Shown here one piece after another: positions 32,821-44,957 of a DNA stretch of 64,000 bases. The stretch comes from Amanita rubescens (lineage: Eukaryota; Basidiomycota; Agaricomycetes; Agaricales; Amanitaceae), in assembly GCA_015039365.1 (NCBI GenBank), contig WION01000031.1, positions 62,001 to 126,000 on the forward strand. Direction: 5' to 3'. Under the pieces are notes generated by a model. That model did not search any database and was not told the origin of the DNA. It saw nothing but the letters and a program-made list of their open reading frames with translations. Position 1 is the first letter of the stretch; every line of letters begins with the position of its first letter. The translations under genes and the position numbers were made by a program.

Positions 32821-34732
32821 CGTGGAAGGGGGACTGGAAGACAAGGAGAATGACACCGTTTCACCTAAGCATGATATTTGTATGGGGCCATACGTGAAAA
32901 AGTGCTTGCACAGGATTGCTATCAGATTAGGGCTCAGTAAAAAACGTAAGTTGGCGCTGTTGGAATGCTGAAAGAATGGATATAAGCGGAAGCTCCATAG
33001 ATTTCTGTTGATCTTGGCGTCGGTCATGCAGTATCGGCGTGTCTACACTAGACGATGCCTAACAGTGCCTAACTGCCTTTGGTCAAATTGGTGATAAGTA
33101 TAGCGCCAATATGAACTCACCTCGGGTTCCGACGTACGTATTCGCTCCAACGTGAGTTGTCTTCACACAGCCTCCAATGAATTGAGATGAGGGTTTCCAG
33201 CCTGAGCTTCGTGTAGGTCATGTCTATGTCTAAGAACGGAAAAATTACGTTTGTGGACCCTGTCAAGCGCGTTCGATTACTCACACGCGCAATCAGTTTG
33301 CATTTTCGGAGCATCTGCTTGAGGGGGAAGCTCTTGAACCGAGAGTGTTGAATGGAAGTCGTGGCGGCACTGGCAATTGTGTCACACAGCCATGACGTCG
33401 CGCCGGCCCGACAGCCCGTTTCTGCAACTTCACCCTCTAAAGTATAGTCTCGCTGCCATCAAGCAGATCATTACCAGCGTTCTTCCCAATACAGTCCCCC
33501 CCATCCACCGCGCTGCCAACGTAGCAGAACGCAGCGTCAATCGGCCCCGCGCAGCATGATGACCACGGACAAACCGGTGATTCCACGACGCAGAGGATTT
33601 CCATAACATGACATGGGGGGTGAGGCATTCTGCGGATTCTGTCATTCCGCCAAAGCATATGAGAAGTTATAATGATGGATTGAGGGCGGCGGGGTAAGAC
33701 TCTTTTCTTGTTGGTTCGATTTTTTCAATGAGACTGAGATACCAAATAAGATTGTTTATGATATGTAATAGCAAACATTTCAAGTAGCCGAAAAGGTGAT
33801 TTGAGATCATGCTTCTGAAGGAGTAGTTTTCATCCACAAAATTTACTATTGTTACATGCATTATAAGTCAACCTCCTACAGCTCGAAATCAATTGATCAC
33901 CCGTCATGCAATCACATGGTGGCCTGGAACGGGCACCTTGCATAATAACGTCTAATGCTAATCTAGAAGTCGTGGCTCCTATGGGGTGGACTGTTCCGAC
34001 TGCGCCAAGCACGTTTGGTTACACAGCGGCTGTCGAGTCCGTCCATTCGCTCAACATAAAGTACCTGATCCGAATTGGAAAGACATTCAAAGTTGTGCTG
34101 AGAAGCACATTAAATTGCACCAACTTGAACGTGCTTTGCATACCTCCATATCACGACCCAGAGAGGCTTCATGAGGTATTACTATCAGCTGATCAACAGA
34201 TGCGCCTTGGAAAGGTTCCGTTGCAGGGACGACGTTCGAAACCGTGTTTAGGTGGCGAAAAGTCCCCGAATTTTGAACGTAGCGAAAGTCGGCTGCCGAG
34301 TGCATGTTGGATTTATTGCATTAAGCACATGGCTTCCCGCAACTCCGGTAGTACAACACCGTGATAGGCATCAAGGCTATGGTACTGACGGTCAGAGAGC
34401 ACCGTGAAATGAGAACTTTCCTTTCCTCACATGCGCATTTGATCGCAATGATCCTTACATTGAGGCTGGCGCCCATCATCCCTGAATCAATGACTGGACT
34501 AGTCAAGTGCTTCGGCGTAAATGGCCATGTTTCGGCGGCAGAAATGACGGAAAAGCGCAAAAGGGGTAAGCGAGCGCGCAACCGAGTTCTGTCAAGTGAT
34601 GCTGTGGTTGTAACTGCCCGTATGTCTGTCCGATCTTACGACACCGCGTATGTGAGCTCCATGTTAAGCTAACCGCATCCTCTTTTCGTATAAAATGACC
34701 TCCAACTGAGCCATATCGTCCAAGCCCACGCA
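32821..34732. other. Long intergenic region
   Basis: This lies between the divergently arranged oxidase and cerato-platanin genes, so it should contain both promoters. I found no frame with coding character longer than chance and no repeat with clear ends. Confidence 0.4.
34689..34695 (+). promoter_or_regulatory. TATA box of cerato-platanin gene 1
   Basis: TATAAAA lies 38 bp upstream of the start codon. The paralog at 48707 has T-A-T-A-A-A-G in a similar place, 48 bp upstream (48653-48659). Confidence 0.6.
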
Positions 34733-35173
34733 ATGAAGCTCACAGTCTGCTTCGCATCTCTTCTCGTGTTCGTCGCTGTTCCCGTATTGGGTCAAATCAC
34801 CGTCGCCTACGACACTTGGTATGACGACGGTACGGCTTCTCTGAACACCGTCGCATGTTCGAACGGTCCCAACGGCTTGGAGTCGCGTGGTTATACCACT
34901 CTTGGCTCCCTTCCTAGCTTCCCGAATATCGGTGGTGCCTATGCAGTCACGGCCTGGAACTCGCCCGCCTGTGGCACTTGCTGGCAGCTCACGTATACCA
35001 ATGCACAAGGCGTGAGCAGAAGAATCAACGTAACGGCCGTTGATCACGCTGGCGCCGACTCGTTCAACATCGCGTTGAAGGCCATGAACAACATCACGAA
35101 TGGCCAGGCTGTAGCACTAGGACGTGTCCCTGTAACCGCCGTCCAAGTCCCTGCTTCTGGGTGCGGCTTGTAA
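34733..35173 (+). CDS. Cerato-platanin family secreted protein 1
   Basis: 146 residues, single exon, stop TAA. An N-terminal signal peptide (MKLTVCFASLLVFVAVPVLG) precedes a mature domain starting YDTWYDDGTASLNTVACS. The family core is complete: GYTTLGSLPSFPNIGGA, WNSPACGTCWQLTY, a VDHAG segment and the terminal VPASGCGL. The four cysteines expected for two disulfides are present. Cerato-platanins are small, abundant, expansin-like double-psi barrel proteins of the fungal surface and culture fluid. They bind chitin fragments and are often perceived by plants. The 3' third of this gene and the following 1.3 kb were copied to 43469-44783. A further full paralog is at 48707. Both have a TATA box close upstream. 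Confidence 0.95.
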   Translation: MKLTVCFASLLVFVAVPVLGQITVAYDTWYDDGTASLNTVACSNGPNGLESRGYTTLGSLPSFPNIGGAYAVTAWNSPACGTCWQLTYTNAQGVSRRINVTAVDHAGADSFNIALKAMNNITNGQAVALGRVPVTAVQVPASGCGL

Positions 35174-36463
35174 TAAGCGATGGTGAGTAAAAATATCAGC
35201 CTGAGGTGCCATGATTATAGCTCACCTAACACAGCTGCTTCGAAGGGGAATGATTACCCGCATTCGTGAGTTTCAACTAATAAAGTAAAACCTGACGGAT
35301 CTCATTTGCGTTTAGTAGATGGTCTTTTTTTGAGTATTATGGACATGAGATAGAATGGACATTGAAACGTTGTGTATGGTTTACGTGATCCTGAGAAATA
35401 TTATATGTGCTGGATACGAATCGTGAACCCGTCATTAGCAAAGAATTGTGGCTTTCGTGTAATGCACATGCCTAGTACTCGCGCGAATATCCGAACGCCA
35501 TGGGTAAGCTGGGGAGTGCTTTGTGTGATTTGATTCCAATCCCATTGAATGGAGATCTTGAATATACGTCACGAGATGGTTGATTCGCTGTGAATGGGGA
35601 ACTGCATATGGTCTTGACCAACATCCATAAGACAAGCCCAGAAACGCACTCACGTAACTTCCTCGCAACTAGTCATCCTCGATTACGTTCAGAACCGTTT
35701 GTGAAGATCCGCCACATGATCTTCGCCTAAACTTCGTTCCTTGATTTGGATTGACAAGTGAAGGCAATTGGTAACGAATCAAATATACGCAGCAAAAAGT
35801 CAGCAATCTTCGCATATAACCGTATAGAACAACAATTCACGTTCAGATCGTTCACCCGCCCACGTATACCTAGCTTGATTTCGTGGGGAAACATACTCCT
35901 GCACGTACCAAGTTCCCCTCGCGGATTCAGTGATTTCGGGCTTGGTTGACAGATGGGTACGGAAGCCGGCTTTGAGTCAAAGGTATATGAAGTGAAGCAG
36001 TGGGTACTTGATTCCTCCTGCAGTAATGAGCTCGGACGAGAATACGTTCATGAAAACAGCAACATACCCACCGTGAAGGATCAACACCATTCCGAATTCC
36101 GCTCATGCGTCCTTGATGCATCCCTTGAACACTGTGGGCCCGCCCAGAGAGTCGTGAGCTGAATCGTCGAGGAGATGGATATTCTACTAGATATCTCCCA
36201 TCGAGGAGGTGGAAGACCAGGAAACACCCCAAAAATTTCAAGCGCTGCCGATAGAGATATCTAGCAGACGTCCAATGGACCAGAGGGGGTCACATCAACA
36301 TTGCGAGCGAGTTGGCAGATTGTCCATCAGGGATAGCGGAGCAACAGCCTTTGCATATAAGAAAGGAAGGTTATTCCCAGGCGGTGCTCCGTCCACCATA
36401 CCCCGCTTCTCCACACTTGCCCCTCCGGATCCCTGGCAGCTCCGACAGCTTAAGCCGTACACG
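35006..36463 (+). repeat. Segmental duplication, source-like copy
   Basis: From GCGTGAGCAG in the cerato-platanin gene to AGCTTAAGCCGTAC this segment matches 43469-44783 at high identity with several indels. It contains the gene's 3' end and downstream non-coding DNA. No other gene is recognised between 35174 and 36600. Confidence 0.85.
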
Positions 36464-36599
36464 TAAAACGTTTGTGCTACCCGCCCAACTTCTCTTCCCT
36501 CTTCTCTTCTTTTTTCCTTATCCACCTACACGAATTCAACAAATGAATTTACAAAAGAAATGATTTGACATACGTAAGCAATCACCTTGAGGTTCGAGC

Positions 36600-37500
36600 G
36601 CATATAGCGACCTTTTTGACATTAAACCACCCTCAGGCCCTTCCCTCGCCCCTCGTCACTCAACCGCTCCCTACCGCATCCACCGCACTATCCCGCACCG
36701 TGATGCACTCGGCTGCGCCCAGGTAAGCTGCATAAAACCAAGATTTCGATGTTGCTGACCAACCACCGCCTCTCCGCCACTCATCCATGGCCCGTTTTGC
36801 CCTGCCGCATCTACCACACCATCCTGCGCCATCCCTGCACCCTATCGCACTCGGCTGCGCCCAGGTAAGCCGCATAACACCCAGATTTCGACGTTGCTGA
36901 CCAACCACCCCTTCCCTCGCCGTCCGCCAATCAACCACGTCCCGTTTCACCCCACCGCATCCATCCCACTATCCCGCACTGTGGCGCGCCCGGGTAAGCT
37001 GCATAAAGCACATATCTCAACGTTACTGACCAACCACTCCCCTTCCCTCGCCCTTCACCACTGAACCGCGCCCTGTTTCATGCCCCACCATCCCGCATCC
37101 AGGTAGGCCACATAAAATTATTTCGACGTTGCTGACAACCATCCCCTACCACACTCTCCATCATTTGATTGCACCCTTCCCATGCATCTCCGCAACTCGC
37201 TGTGCGCCAGCCAGGTAAGGCACGTGAACCTAGTAATAGCTACTTGCGTCGTGCATGCACTTGTACCATAGATAAAAATAGAATTTATTTGCGTGCCAAT
37301 GCAGGGTGAAAAAATTTAATTTATTGATACTTTTGAAAGTTACAACAGGCCTCTGAAAGTGTTAGGACTGCTTTCAAAGCACCTTTCCGACTCTTGGAGC
37401 AAATGTACGTTGTTTGGAAAGTCCCTAATGGGACTTTTGAAAGCACTGGTGCTCTGGCTGCTTTTACAGCTTTGCAAAGCAGCAAAAGCTGAACCTGGGA
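36600..37500 (+). repeat. Repeat element with internal minisatellite, copy 2
   Basis: At least four units of about 110-140 bp (36620-37215) each contain CCAGGTAAGC-like, GCATAAAA and TTTCGACGTTGCTGACCAAC words. An AT-rich tail (37310-37500) with CTTTGCAAAGCAGC ends TTTTCCTGATG. It is the same composition as 24340-25145, inverted. Confidence 0.5.
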
Positions 37501-37625
37501 TTTTCCTGATGCGTCGGCGTTGAATAAACTACTGTAGATTTGATTCATATGTATCTATTTTTTGCTTCCTATGCATAAAAATGGGAAGCGAAGGTGAAAA
37601 ACGTTAACAGAATGACCCCTCTAAA

Positions 37626-38973
37626 TCAATAATATGCAGGTGGCGGCTCGTCGGACAACCCTTGAGCCCAATCTGACGAGCGATCCATTCGCAAGTGTTC
37701 GATTTGGGTCCTAAACCGACGCATCTGCTCGCGTACGCCCTCCAACTCTTGCTCTGTTTCCGCTTGCCCTCTAGCTTCACTTAACAATGAACCAGGCCTA
37801 CGGCGCATTGTATTCTGTCTCGAATTAAAGTTGTGCATTTCTTGTTGCACAATTTGGAGACGCTGGTCTATTTCCCTTTGGCGTTCGGCGCGGACTTCAT
37901 CTCGGTTGGTGACGCTGTGCGGATGCAGTGAATGGTATTCTCGCCGAACAGGGACCAACCCCGTTATAAATTCTGATAGTATGTGGGAATTGCTAATCGC
38001 AACGTCGTCGCCATTGCCATGGGATGGTTCTTGGTGGAAGAAGGCAATGGCGGGCTTAATGGACGCTTTCTGTTTCTGCCCAAAACGTCGCATGCCAAGT
38101 ATCGACGCCCCGATTAGCACAACTACAACGACACAAGCTATGATGGTCCCTAGCTTGCGACTGGACGACAAAGAATGGGGACGGTCTTCTGCGGATCCTG
38201 AGGCCCTGGTGCTACTAGCACTGGGGCCAACGATTTCGCTGGCAGATGAAGCCGTTGAAGTCGAGGTCGCATTGTCGGGGATATCGGCCCTGGGGTAACG
38301 TTAGGGTGGCGCGCAGATGGGCGGATGATGGACTAATCATACGTGTAAATGGCATAGTCAAAGGTGAAATAGCTCGTATTTGTTAGATCCGCCGACATTT
38401 CCAGGTAATACAGAGAATTTGATAAACCGCTGGCACTGAACACGATGGCGTTATACTGCAGATCTTGAGTGCTCTGGTCAGGCTGGTGGAAAAAAGTGTC
38501 CACGTAATTGAAATCGAGGGTAAAATTGCACTGTGTACTGGCCAGGTAGGTTTCCGAGCCATTGCTTACACTGTTGGCAAGGATGAAGAATACCCAGATG
38601 GAGACGCCTGTCAAGAGATCAGTGTTGATCAGGAAAGAACAGGAACCACACCAAAGGAGAGAAAGGATTTCTAACCTGGAAATTGGAATGAAATCATCGC
38701 AGGACAAGATAATTGACTCGGATCGTGGCATGTTAGAGTCGACCATGTTCCATGAAAAGCCAAGGACGTGTTCGGCTTAATGAAGCAGGTAATTCCAGTA
38801 CAGGGGTCCTGCGTGATGTTGACCGAGGTGATTCTCGAGGTACAGGTAGGTGAGATGCCCGTTGTAGGATCTCCATAAATGTCGTCCATAGTTCTGTTAA
38901 CAAGGCGCGCCTGGGCTGTACAGAGGAAGAGGAATAGAGTTAGCAAGTCAAGCATCGCGCGACTAACCTGCAT
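37626..38973 (-). CDS. Single-pass membrane protein with PPxY tail, paralog A
   Basis: Three exons (38973-38676, 38607-38343, 38289-37626; introns 68 and 53 nt) join in frame to 408 residues. There is a signal peptide (LLTLFLFLCTAQA). The ectodomain starts LVNRTMDD and contains GVSIWVFFI and a Cys/Asn-rich part (CNFTLDFNYVDTFF, FDYAIYTAD) with several N-glycosylation sequons. A Ser/Thr stalk and one membrane helix (IIACVVVVVLIGASIL) follow. The cytosolic tail has a predicted coiled coil (RAERQREIDQRLQIVQQEM) and ends DEPPPAYY. PPxY motifs bind WW domains of Nedd4/Rsp5-type ubiquitin ligases, so ubiquitin-controlled turnover is inferred. The domain plan is common in basidiomycetes, but the function is unknown. 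It lies head to head with paralog B. Confidence 0.85.
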
Positions 38974-40051
38974 ACTATGACCCCCTCGAAGACTATGCAT
39001 CACAGTAATCAACACACGCTTCTGAAACTCAATATTTAATAAGAACCAACGCCGTGATTATGGCGGATGGAAATCACACTCACCGACAAGGTCGGCAATT
39101 ATGTCTCGATTCTCGTTCTCATCATGGTACATAAATAACACAAAGGCATCACACTCTCGTCATCCAGATGAAGAACATGACTAATGCTCTCATCCTCCGG
39201 AGCGTTCAACTGGCCTTATCCTTCATTCTATAGTCGTTTATGACGAATTCCAACCTGCGCTGCTTGAGCGGCGCCTGAACAAGAACAGGCCAGTATTACG
39301 TGCAAGGATAATTGATACGTCACAATCCCTGTCATGGTGACCAGAGTCGGAGATCAGGCAAATAATAGAGCAAACAAACTTACGGAGACCGAGACTCGTC
39401 GTTGATAGCATCATACGGCACGTTCGTTTCTGCTTCTCCTTCGCCTTTTCTTCTTCCTATATCACTGCCCAATCAAAGACTGCCACCCTCTCCGTGGGCA
39501 TTGTTTTCCATCTCTCTTACTCCTCATCTCCCGAGTCCCACGTCATCTGAGCTTTGACTTGATAAGCTCGTCAAGGCTCGCCACTTAATGTTATCAGCTA
39601 TGGAACCTGCCGCACAGCCGTTGATTGTGCATCAGGTCGCAGAACATCGCTAGGTGATAGTGTCAGACTCTGCAGTGAAGTGGGAGGCAATGTCATCTTG
39701 TCAGTTTCATCGGACGCAATACAGCTATCTTTGGATCCCAACAACCACGTCAACCGGGACGAATTCAAGTTGATCATCCCGCCCAGGGTAGCACAGGCAA
39801 AGGAACTGTGCAGGCTGTGCTCCAGCTCCTGCTGTCGCAGCAGGTAAGCAACCTTGTCCTATCCGTCGTTCGATGCTAATTATACTTGCAGTTTTAAAGG
39901 GTACTATTTGAAGCATCTATATACCCGTAGTAGTATTGCGTGTTGCACTATACATGGTATCTAAATATTGGGAGGGATACCCGCACTGAGGCCGAGTCGC
40001 GGCAAAGCCCGCAGGTAGCTCTCTTGTTTATGAGAATTCCCACTACGAAAC
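38974..40051. other. Divergent intergenic region between paralogs A and B
   Basis: About 1.08 kb shared upstream region. A possible leftover exon-like stretch with GCAGGTAAGC (39839-39848) is present but no frame is supported. Confidence 0.4.
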
Positions 40052-41350
40052 ATGTGGGTTGGCAGACGAGCTATCTGGGTCCTTGACTTGCTCTCCCTCC
40101 TCCTTGTCCACATGAGCCAGGCACGGCTTGTCAACATAAGCATCGACGACACTAATGGCGATCTTACAACGGGTCAAAAACCAGTCTACCAGCCGAGCAA
40201 CGGCGTTTGGTTTCGTCCGCCCTGCAATTACTGTCATGTTTTGCCGAACACGTCCTTGGCCTTTGACAGAACATGGACAGCTGTAAACTATGATGAAACC
40301 TTCAATAACAACATAAACATTACATTCTCCTTCACAGGTTAGAAATCCCCCTCAATGCCTGTGGTTTTCAGTCTTTGATTCACCAAATGCTGGTCTGTTT
40401 ACAGGCGTTTCGATCTGGATATTCTTCATCCTTTACAATCAAGATTATACTTTCTGCAACTTTACCATCGATGGCGATTACATGAACCCTTTCTCCTATG
40501 TGGTTAACACTTCCGCGTTACAGTCCAATGCTGCTGTGTTACAGTACAATACTACTGTGTTCAGTGTTAGCGGTTTAAGTAACTCCCAGCATGAATTGGT
40601 GATCTCGACAATCAATCCGTACATATCAGGTTACATCAACTTTGACTATGCCATTTACACGTATGTTTATTCTATGATTCCCCCGTCTTCCTGTGGTTCT
40701 AACTATGTCCCAGGGCCGACATCTCCGATAATATGACCATGCCAACTTCTCGATCTTTGACCACTTCAACATCTTCACCCACTATTGGAACCATTAAGGC
40801 ACATTTGTCATCCTTCAATAGAAAATTGAAGATCATTGTCGGTTTTGTCGTTGGAGGCCTCGCGCTTGTGTTAATCAGTGGACTGATACTCTTCCGATCC
40901 TTGGGGAAGAAGCCGATTGAAGGCCCTGGCATCAGGCCCTTCACTGCCACCTCCTTGAATCGGCGATCGTCCCTGGGCGACTATGGTGACAACCATGTTT
41001 GTAACGTGGATCATGGCTCGGGAATATTATATGACCCACATAGCCACCCACTGGACTTTGCTAACGCGCCCGCAACGCGAGGAGACCGGCCACCGTACGC
41101 ACATGTCATGAAAAATCGAGACGAACTTCGCGCCGAGTGTCAAATGGAGATCGATCAGCGTCTCCAGGCTGCGCAACAGGAGGTCAATCTTACGTCAATC
41201 CAGACGGCAATGAGCAACAGCAGGCCTGACTTGTCGTTGTCGAGCGAAGATAGAAGGCAAGAAGTGGCGAACGAGATGGAGGCCCTGCGCGGACAGATGC
41301 ATCAGCTCGGGGCGCAAATCGAACAGTTGCAAATGGAGCGGTTCGACTGA
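40052..41350 (+). CDS. Single-pass membrane protein, paralog B, PPxY tail lost
   Basis: Exons 40052-40337, 40405-40660 and 40714-41350 (introns 67 and 53 nt) join in frame to 392 residues. There is a signal peptide (LLSLLLVHMSQA), a LVNISIDDTNGD ectodomain, GVSIWIFFI, CNFTIDGDY and FDYAIYTAD. A membrane helix (IIVGFVVGGLALVLISGLIL) and the coiled-coil tail (EIDQRLQAAQQEV) follow. It stops at TGA (41348-41350) in MERFD. Just downstream another frame still reads DWVQGL, the sequence that precedes the PPxY motif in A and C. A small indel has therefore removed the PPxY end. The same intron positions and phases as A and C support common descent. Confidence 0.85.
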
Positions 41351-41957
41351 TTGGGTACAAGGCTTGTGCAAATCGATATGTATATAATTCATTGTGACGA
41401 ATATTATACATGTATGTCTTATCTTTGAGAATACTACTCGTTTGCATTTCGGGGAAATATTATCAAAATGACTTCCTCATTTCCCCCGAGCTCTGAAACA
41501 GTAAATGTTCCGTGAAATTGAATCCGGCGTGGGCAAAGCAAAGAACGGTCGGGCAATAGCCATTCCGTACACCCTCTGCAGGAGTCGCCAGTACTATTCG
41601 AGTTCCCTCCATTAGGCGTGCGCGCTAAGCTCGACAGCCGCTTTTCGCGTTTCAGAGCTCGGCACTTGACCATCAAACTTCGTCTCGAGCTGTGTGCTCA
41701 TTAGGGCTATTCCAGTGTTACATGCACCCGATACTAATGCCACGCAGCGACGTGAAATCCTCCGCAAATCCGTAGTGGTGCAACTTTCTTAAGAAATGAT
41801 AAGGGTGTGGAGGGACAGCATCGAATAACCAATCGTTTGTGACTGGTAATCGTTTCTTGCTATCTATGCGCGTAAAGAAGGAACGAGAAACATCATTTGG
41901 AATGATGTGGAAGAAGATACATCATCCGTCTGGTTGATATATGATATGTAGGAATGC
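41351..41957. other. Convergent spacer between paralogs B and C
   Basis: The two genes end toward each other here. No coding or RNA feature is recognised. Confidence 0.4.
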
Positions 41958-43340
41958 TCATGACAACAAATGATATGCAGGTGGTGGCTCATCGGACAAC
42001 CCTTGTGCCCAATCAGACGAGAGCTGCAGGAGCAATTGTTCGATTTCAGTCCTAAGTTGACGTATCTGTTCGAGCTGGATCTCAGCCCCACGCCCCCTAG
42101 CTCCATCTGCAAACGATGAGCTAGGCCCGCCGCGGCCCATCACGGTCTGCCTTGACGTAAGATTTAACATCTCCTGTTGCGCACTCTGGAGACGTCGATT
42201 GATCTCCATTTGGCGGAATGCACGGACTTCGTTCCGGTTTTTCGGATGCGGTGGCTGATCTCCTCGCCGAACAGGTACCAGCGTTGCGGATGCGTTGGCC
42301 AAGTCAGGTAAAGTCGAGCGTATAGGACTATGCAAGTCGGTTAATATTCCAGAGCCACGACTTTGGTTATGAATAGAGTTTTCCGACGGCAGGCGAGCAT
42401 CGCTCATAGCTCCGTGGTTGCCGTGGGATCGTTGATTCAAGGAGGTGAGACCTGTCCATTTCTTCCCTGAACGTCGGAAAAGAACCAGCACCGCAATTAA
42501 CGCAGCGAATGCGAGGCTTCCAACTGCACATCCGATGGCAATCTTCACTTTGCTATTGGATGACAAAACATGATGAGCATCCGCGGCGGTTCCACCTGTG
42601 GGCGAAGAACCTAAAATTGACGACAAAGTGGACAAGGATCCTGAAGTTGACGAGGTCGTAGTATTATCGGGGACATCAGCCCTAAGATAACGTTAGAGCC
42701 GCAAGAAGATGGGGCGATGATGGCATAAACGTACGTGTAAATGGCATAGTCAAAAATGATATAGGATCCGACCTGACCGGAGCTCGTCGAGATGATGAAT
42801 TCATGAAGAGAGTTGCTTAACCCGCTAACACTGAACACGGTAGCATTGTATTGCACGGTCCATGTCGCCTCATAATCAACCCAGTGAGCAAAAGTGCCTA
42901 CGTCATTGCCATCGAGGGTGAAATTGCATGATGTAGTGGACATAATACTGGCAGAGGAAGTTGTGTTGTTGATAAGGATAAAAAATACCCAAAGGGAAAC
43001 GCCTGTAAAGAGCATCAGAAAAGCTACGAAACCACAGGCACTGTGAAAGAGTCTGACCTGTGAAAGGGAATGTGATGAATACTGGGCCGTGGCCCGGGGT
43101 ATAGAATGCAGCTGACCACGTTTGGTCAAAGGCCAAGGTCGTGTTTGGCGAAGTTATACAATACACGTCTGCATCGCAGGGCGAATGTGTCCAGATGTTG
43201 TTTGGCTGATAGACTGGTATTTGACCCGTTGTATGGTCTCCGTACCGGTCATCGATGCTGATGTTGACAAGAATCGCATTGGTGATGCAAATGAGGAGAA
43301 TAAAAGAGAGCAGGTTAAAAACGGTTGGCCCGACCAACAT
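41958..43340 (-). CDS. Single-pass membrane protein with PPxY tail, paralog C
   Basis: Exons 43340-43059, 43012-42735 and 42681-41958 (introns 46 and 53 nt) join in frame to 427 residues. The signal peptide (MLVGPTVFNLLSFILLICI) leads into LVNISIDDRYGDHTTGQ. The ectodomain has CDADVYC, sequons such as NTT and NNT, and the shared CNFTLDGNDVGTF block. The membrane helix is IAIGCAVGSLAFAALIAVLV. The tail contains QPPHPKNRNEVRAFRQMEI, a coiled coil and the terminal SDEPPPAYHLLS, so the WW-binding PPxY is kept. In order along the DNA the three paralogs are A (minus), B (plus) and C (minus), a small tandem family. Confidence 0.85.
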
Positions 43341-43468
43341 AGTAGGTAGTGGTGAAAGGTCTCGTAACCAGCACAGGCTGGAAAGCTGCTCGCGAGCGCT
43401 GCCACGGCACCAGCTCAGTGTGAACCTGTTTATTTTTAGATCCCTTGTTGTAAAGATATTCAAATATA

Positions 43469-43634
43469 AGCGTGAGCAGAAGCATCAACGTAACGGCCGT
43501 TGATCACGCTGGCGCCGACTCGTTCAACATCGCGTTGAAGGCCATGAACAACATTACAAATGGTCAGGCTGTAGCACTTGGACGTGTCCCTGTAACCGCC
43601 GTCCAAGTCCCTGCGTCTGGGTGTAGCCTGTAAT
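43469..43634 (+). pseudogene. Cerato-platanin 3' fragment
   Basis: This encodes only the last third of the domain (VSRSINVTAVDHAGADSF through VPASGCSL, then TAA). It has no start, signal peptide or first cysteines. The terminal GCGL is changed to GCSL. It is a by-product of the segmental duplication, and its frame is otherwise undamaged, so the copy is young. Confidence 0.9.
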
Positions 43635-44783
43635 GAATGGCTGTAAGTAATAGCATCAAGCCCCATGATAATGGCTCATGCAACACAACTGCTTCGCAGG
43701 GAAATGGTTATCTGCATTCGTGAGTTTCAACTAATCAAGTAAAACCTGACGGATCTCATTTGCGTTTAGTAGATGGTCTTTTTTTGAGTATTATGGACAT
43801 GAGATAGAATTGACATTGAAACGTTGTGTATAGTTTATGTGGTCCTCAGAAATATTATATGTGCTGGATACGAATCGTGAACCCGTCGTTAGCAAAGAAT
43901 TGTGGCTTTCGTGGAATGCACATGCCTAATACTCGCGCGAATATTCGAACGCCATTGGTAAGTTGAGGAGTGCTTTGTGTGATTTGATTCCAATCCCATT
44001 AGATGGAGATCTTGAATATACGTCACGAGGTAATGATTCGCTATGAATGGGGAACTGCATACGGTCTTGACCAACATCTATAAGACAAGCCCAGAAACGC
44101 ACTCACGTAACTCCCTCGCGGCTAGTCAACTAGTCACCCTCGATGACGTTCAGGACCATTCGCCACATGATCTTCGCCTAAACCTCGTTTCTTCATTTGG
44201 GTTGGCGGATGAAGGCGATTGGTAACGAAACAAATATACGCAGCAAAAAATCAGCAATCTTCGCATATAACCGTATAGAACAACGACTCACATTCAGATC
44301 ATTCATCCGCCCACGTATACCTAACTTGTTATTTGTGATGTCGTGGGGAAACCTACTCCTGCACGCTCCATACCAAGTTCTCCTCGCGGATTCAGCGATT
44401 TCGGAAGCCAGCCTTGAGTCGCACACGGCAATTTCCGAAGTGAAACAGAGTGGGCACTTGGTCCCTCCTGCACGTAATGAGCTCGGACGAGAATACGATC
44501 ACGAAAACAGGAACGTGCCGCGAGGGATCAACCATCCTTTCCGTTCATGCGTCCTTAACGCATCCTTGGACTGGCAGACATCCAGCGGACCAGATGAATG
44601 TCAAATAAAGCATATTATCACCATTGCGAGCGAGCTGGGCTACAGATCATGGATTAGTGTGACAGTGGGATTCGGAAGGGAAGGTTATTCCCAGGCGGTG
44701 CTGTTATCGCTCCGCTCACCATACCCCGCTTCTCCACACTTGCCCCTCCGGATCCCTGGCAGCTCCGACAGCTTAAGCCGTAC
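43469..44783 (+). repeat. Segmental duplication, derived copy
   Basis: This matches 35006-36463. It starts abruptly inside a cerato-platanin coding sequence and ends at AGCTTAAGCCGTAC, about 170 bp upstream of the H+-ATPase start. Several small indels and substitutions separate the copies. It may supply part of the ATPase 5' region. Confidence 0.85.
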
Positions 44784-44957
44784 GCAGACCTCTCATCCAC
44801 CATTTCTTCTCGTCGACTTTGGCAAGCTTGATGCTTTTGTGCCCTGAACCCTCGCAACTGACCGATTTGCCAGCGTGTCCTAATACCCACATTGGTCCTC
44901 CAGGCTTTCATGCCGGCCTCTCTTCTTCCCATACCCGGTCTATAGGATCCAATTACC

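Noticed and set aside
33377..33658. Short overlapping ORFs after the oxidase promoter
   Set aside because: They have no homology signal, no splice-supported continuation and atypical composition.
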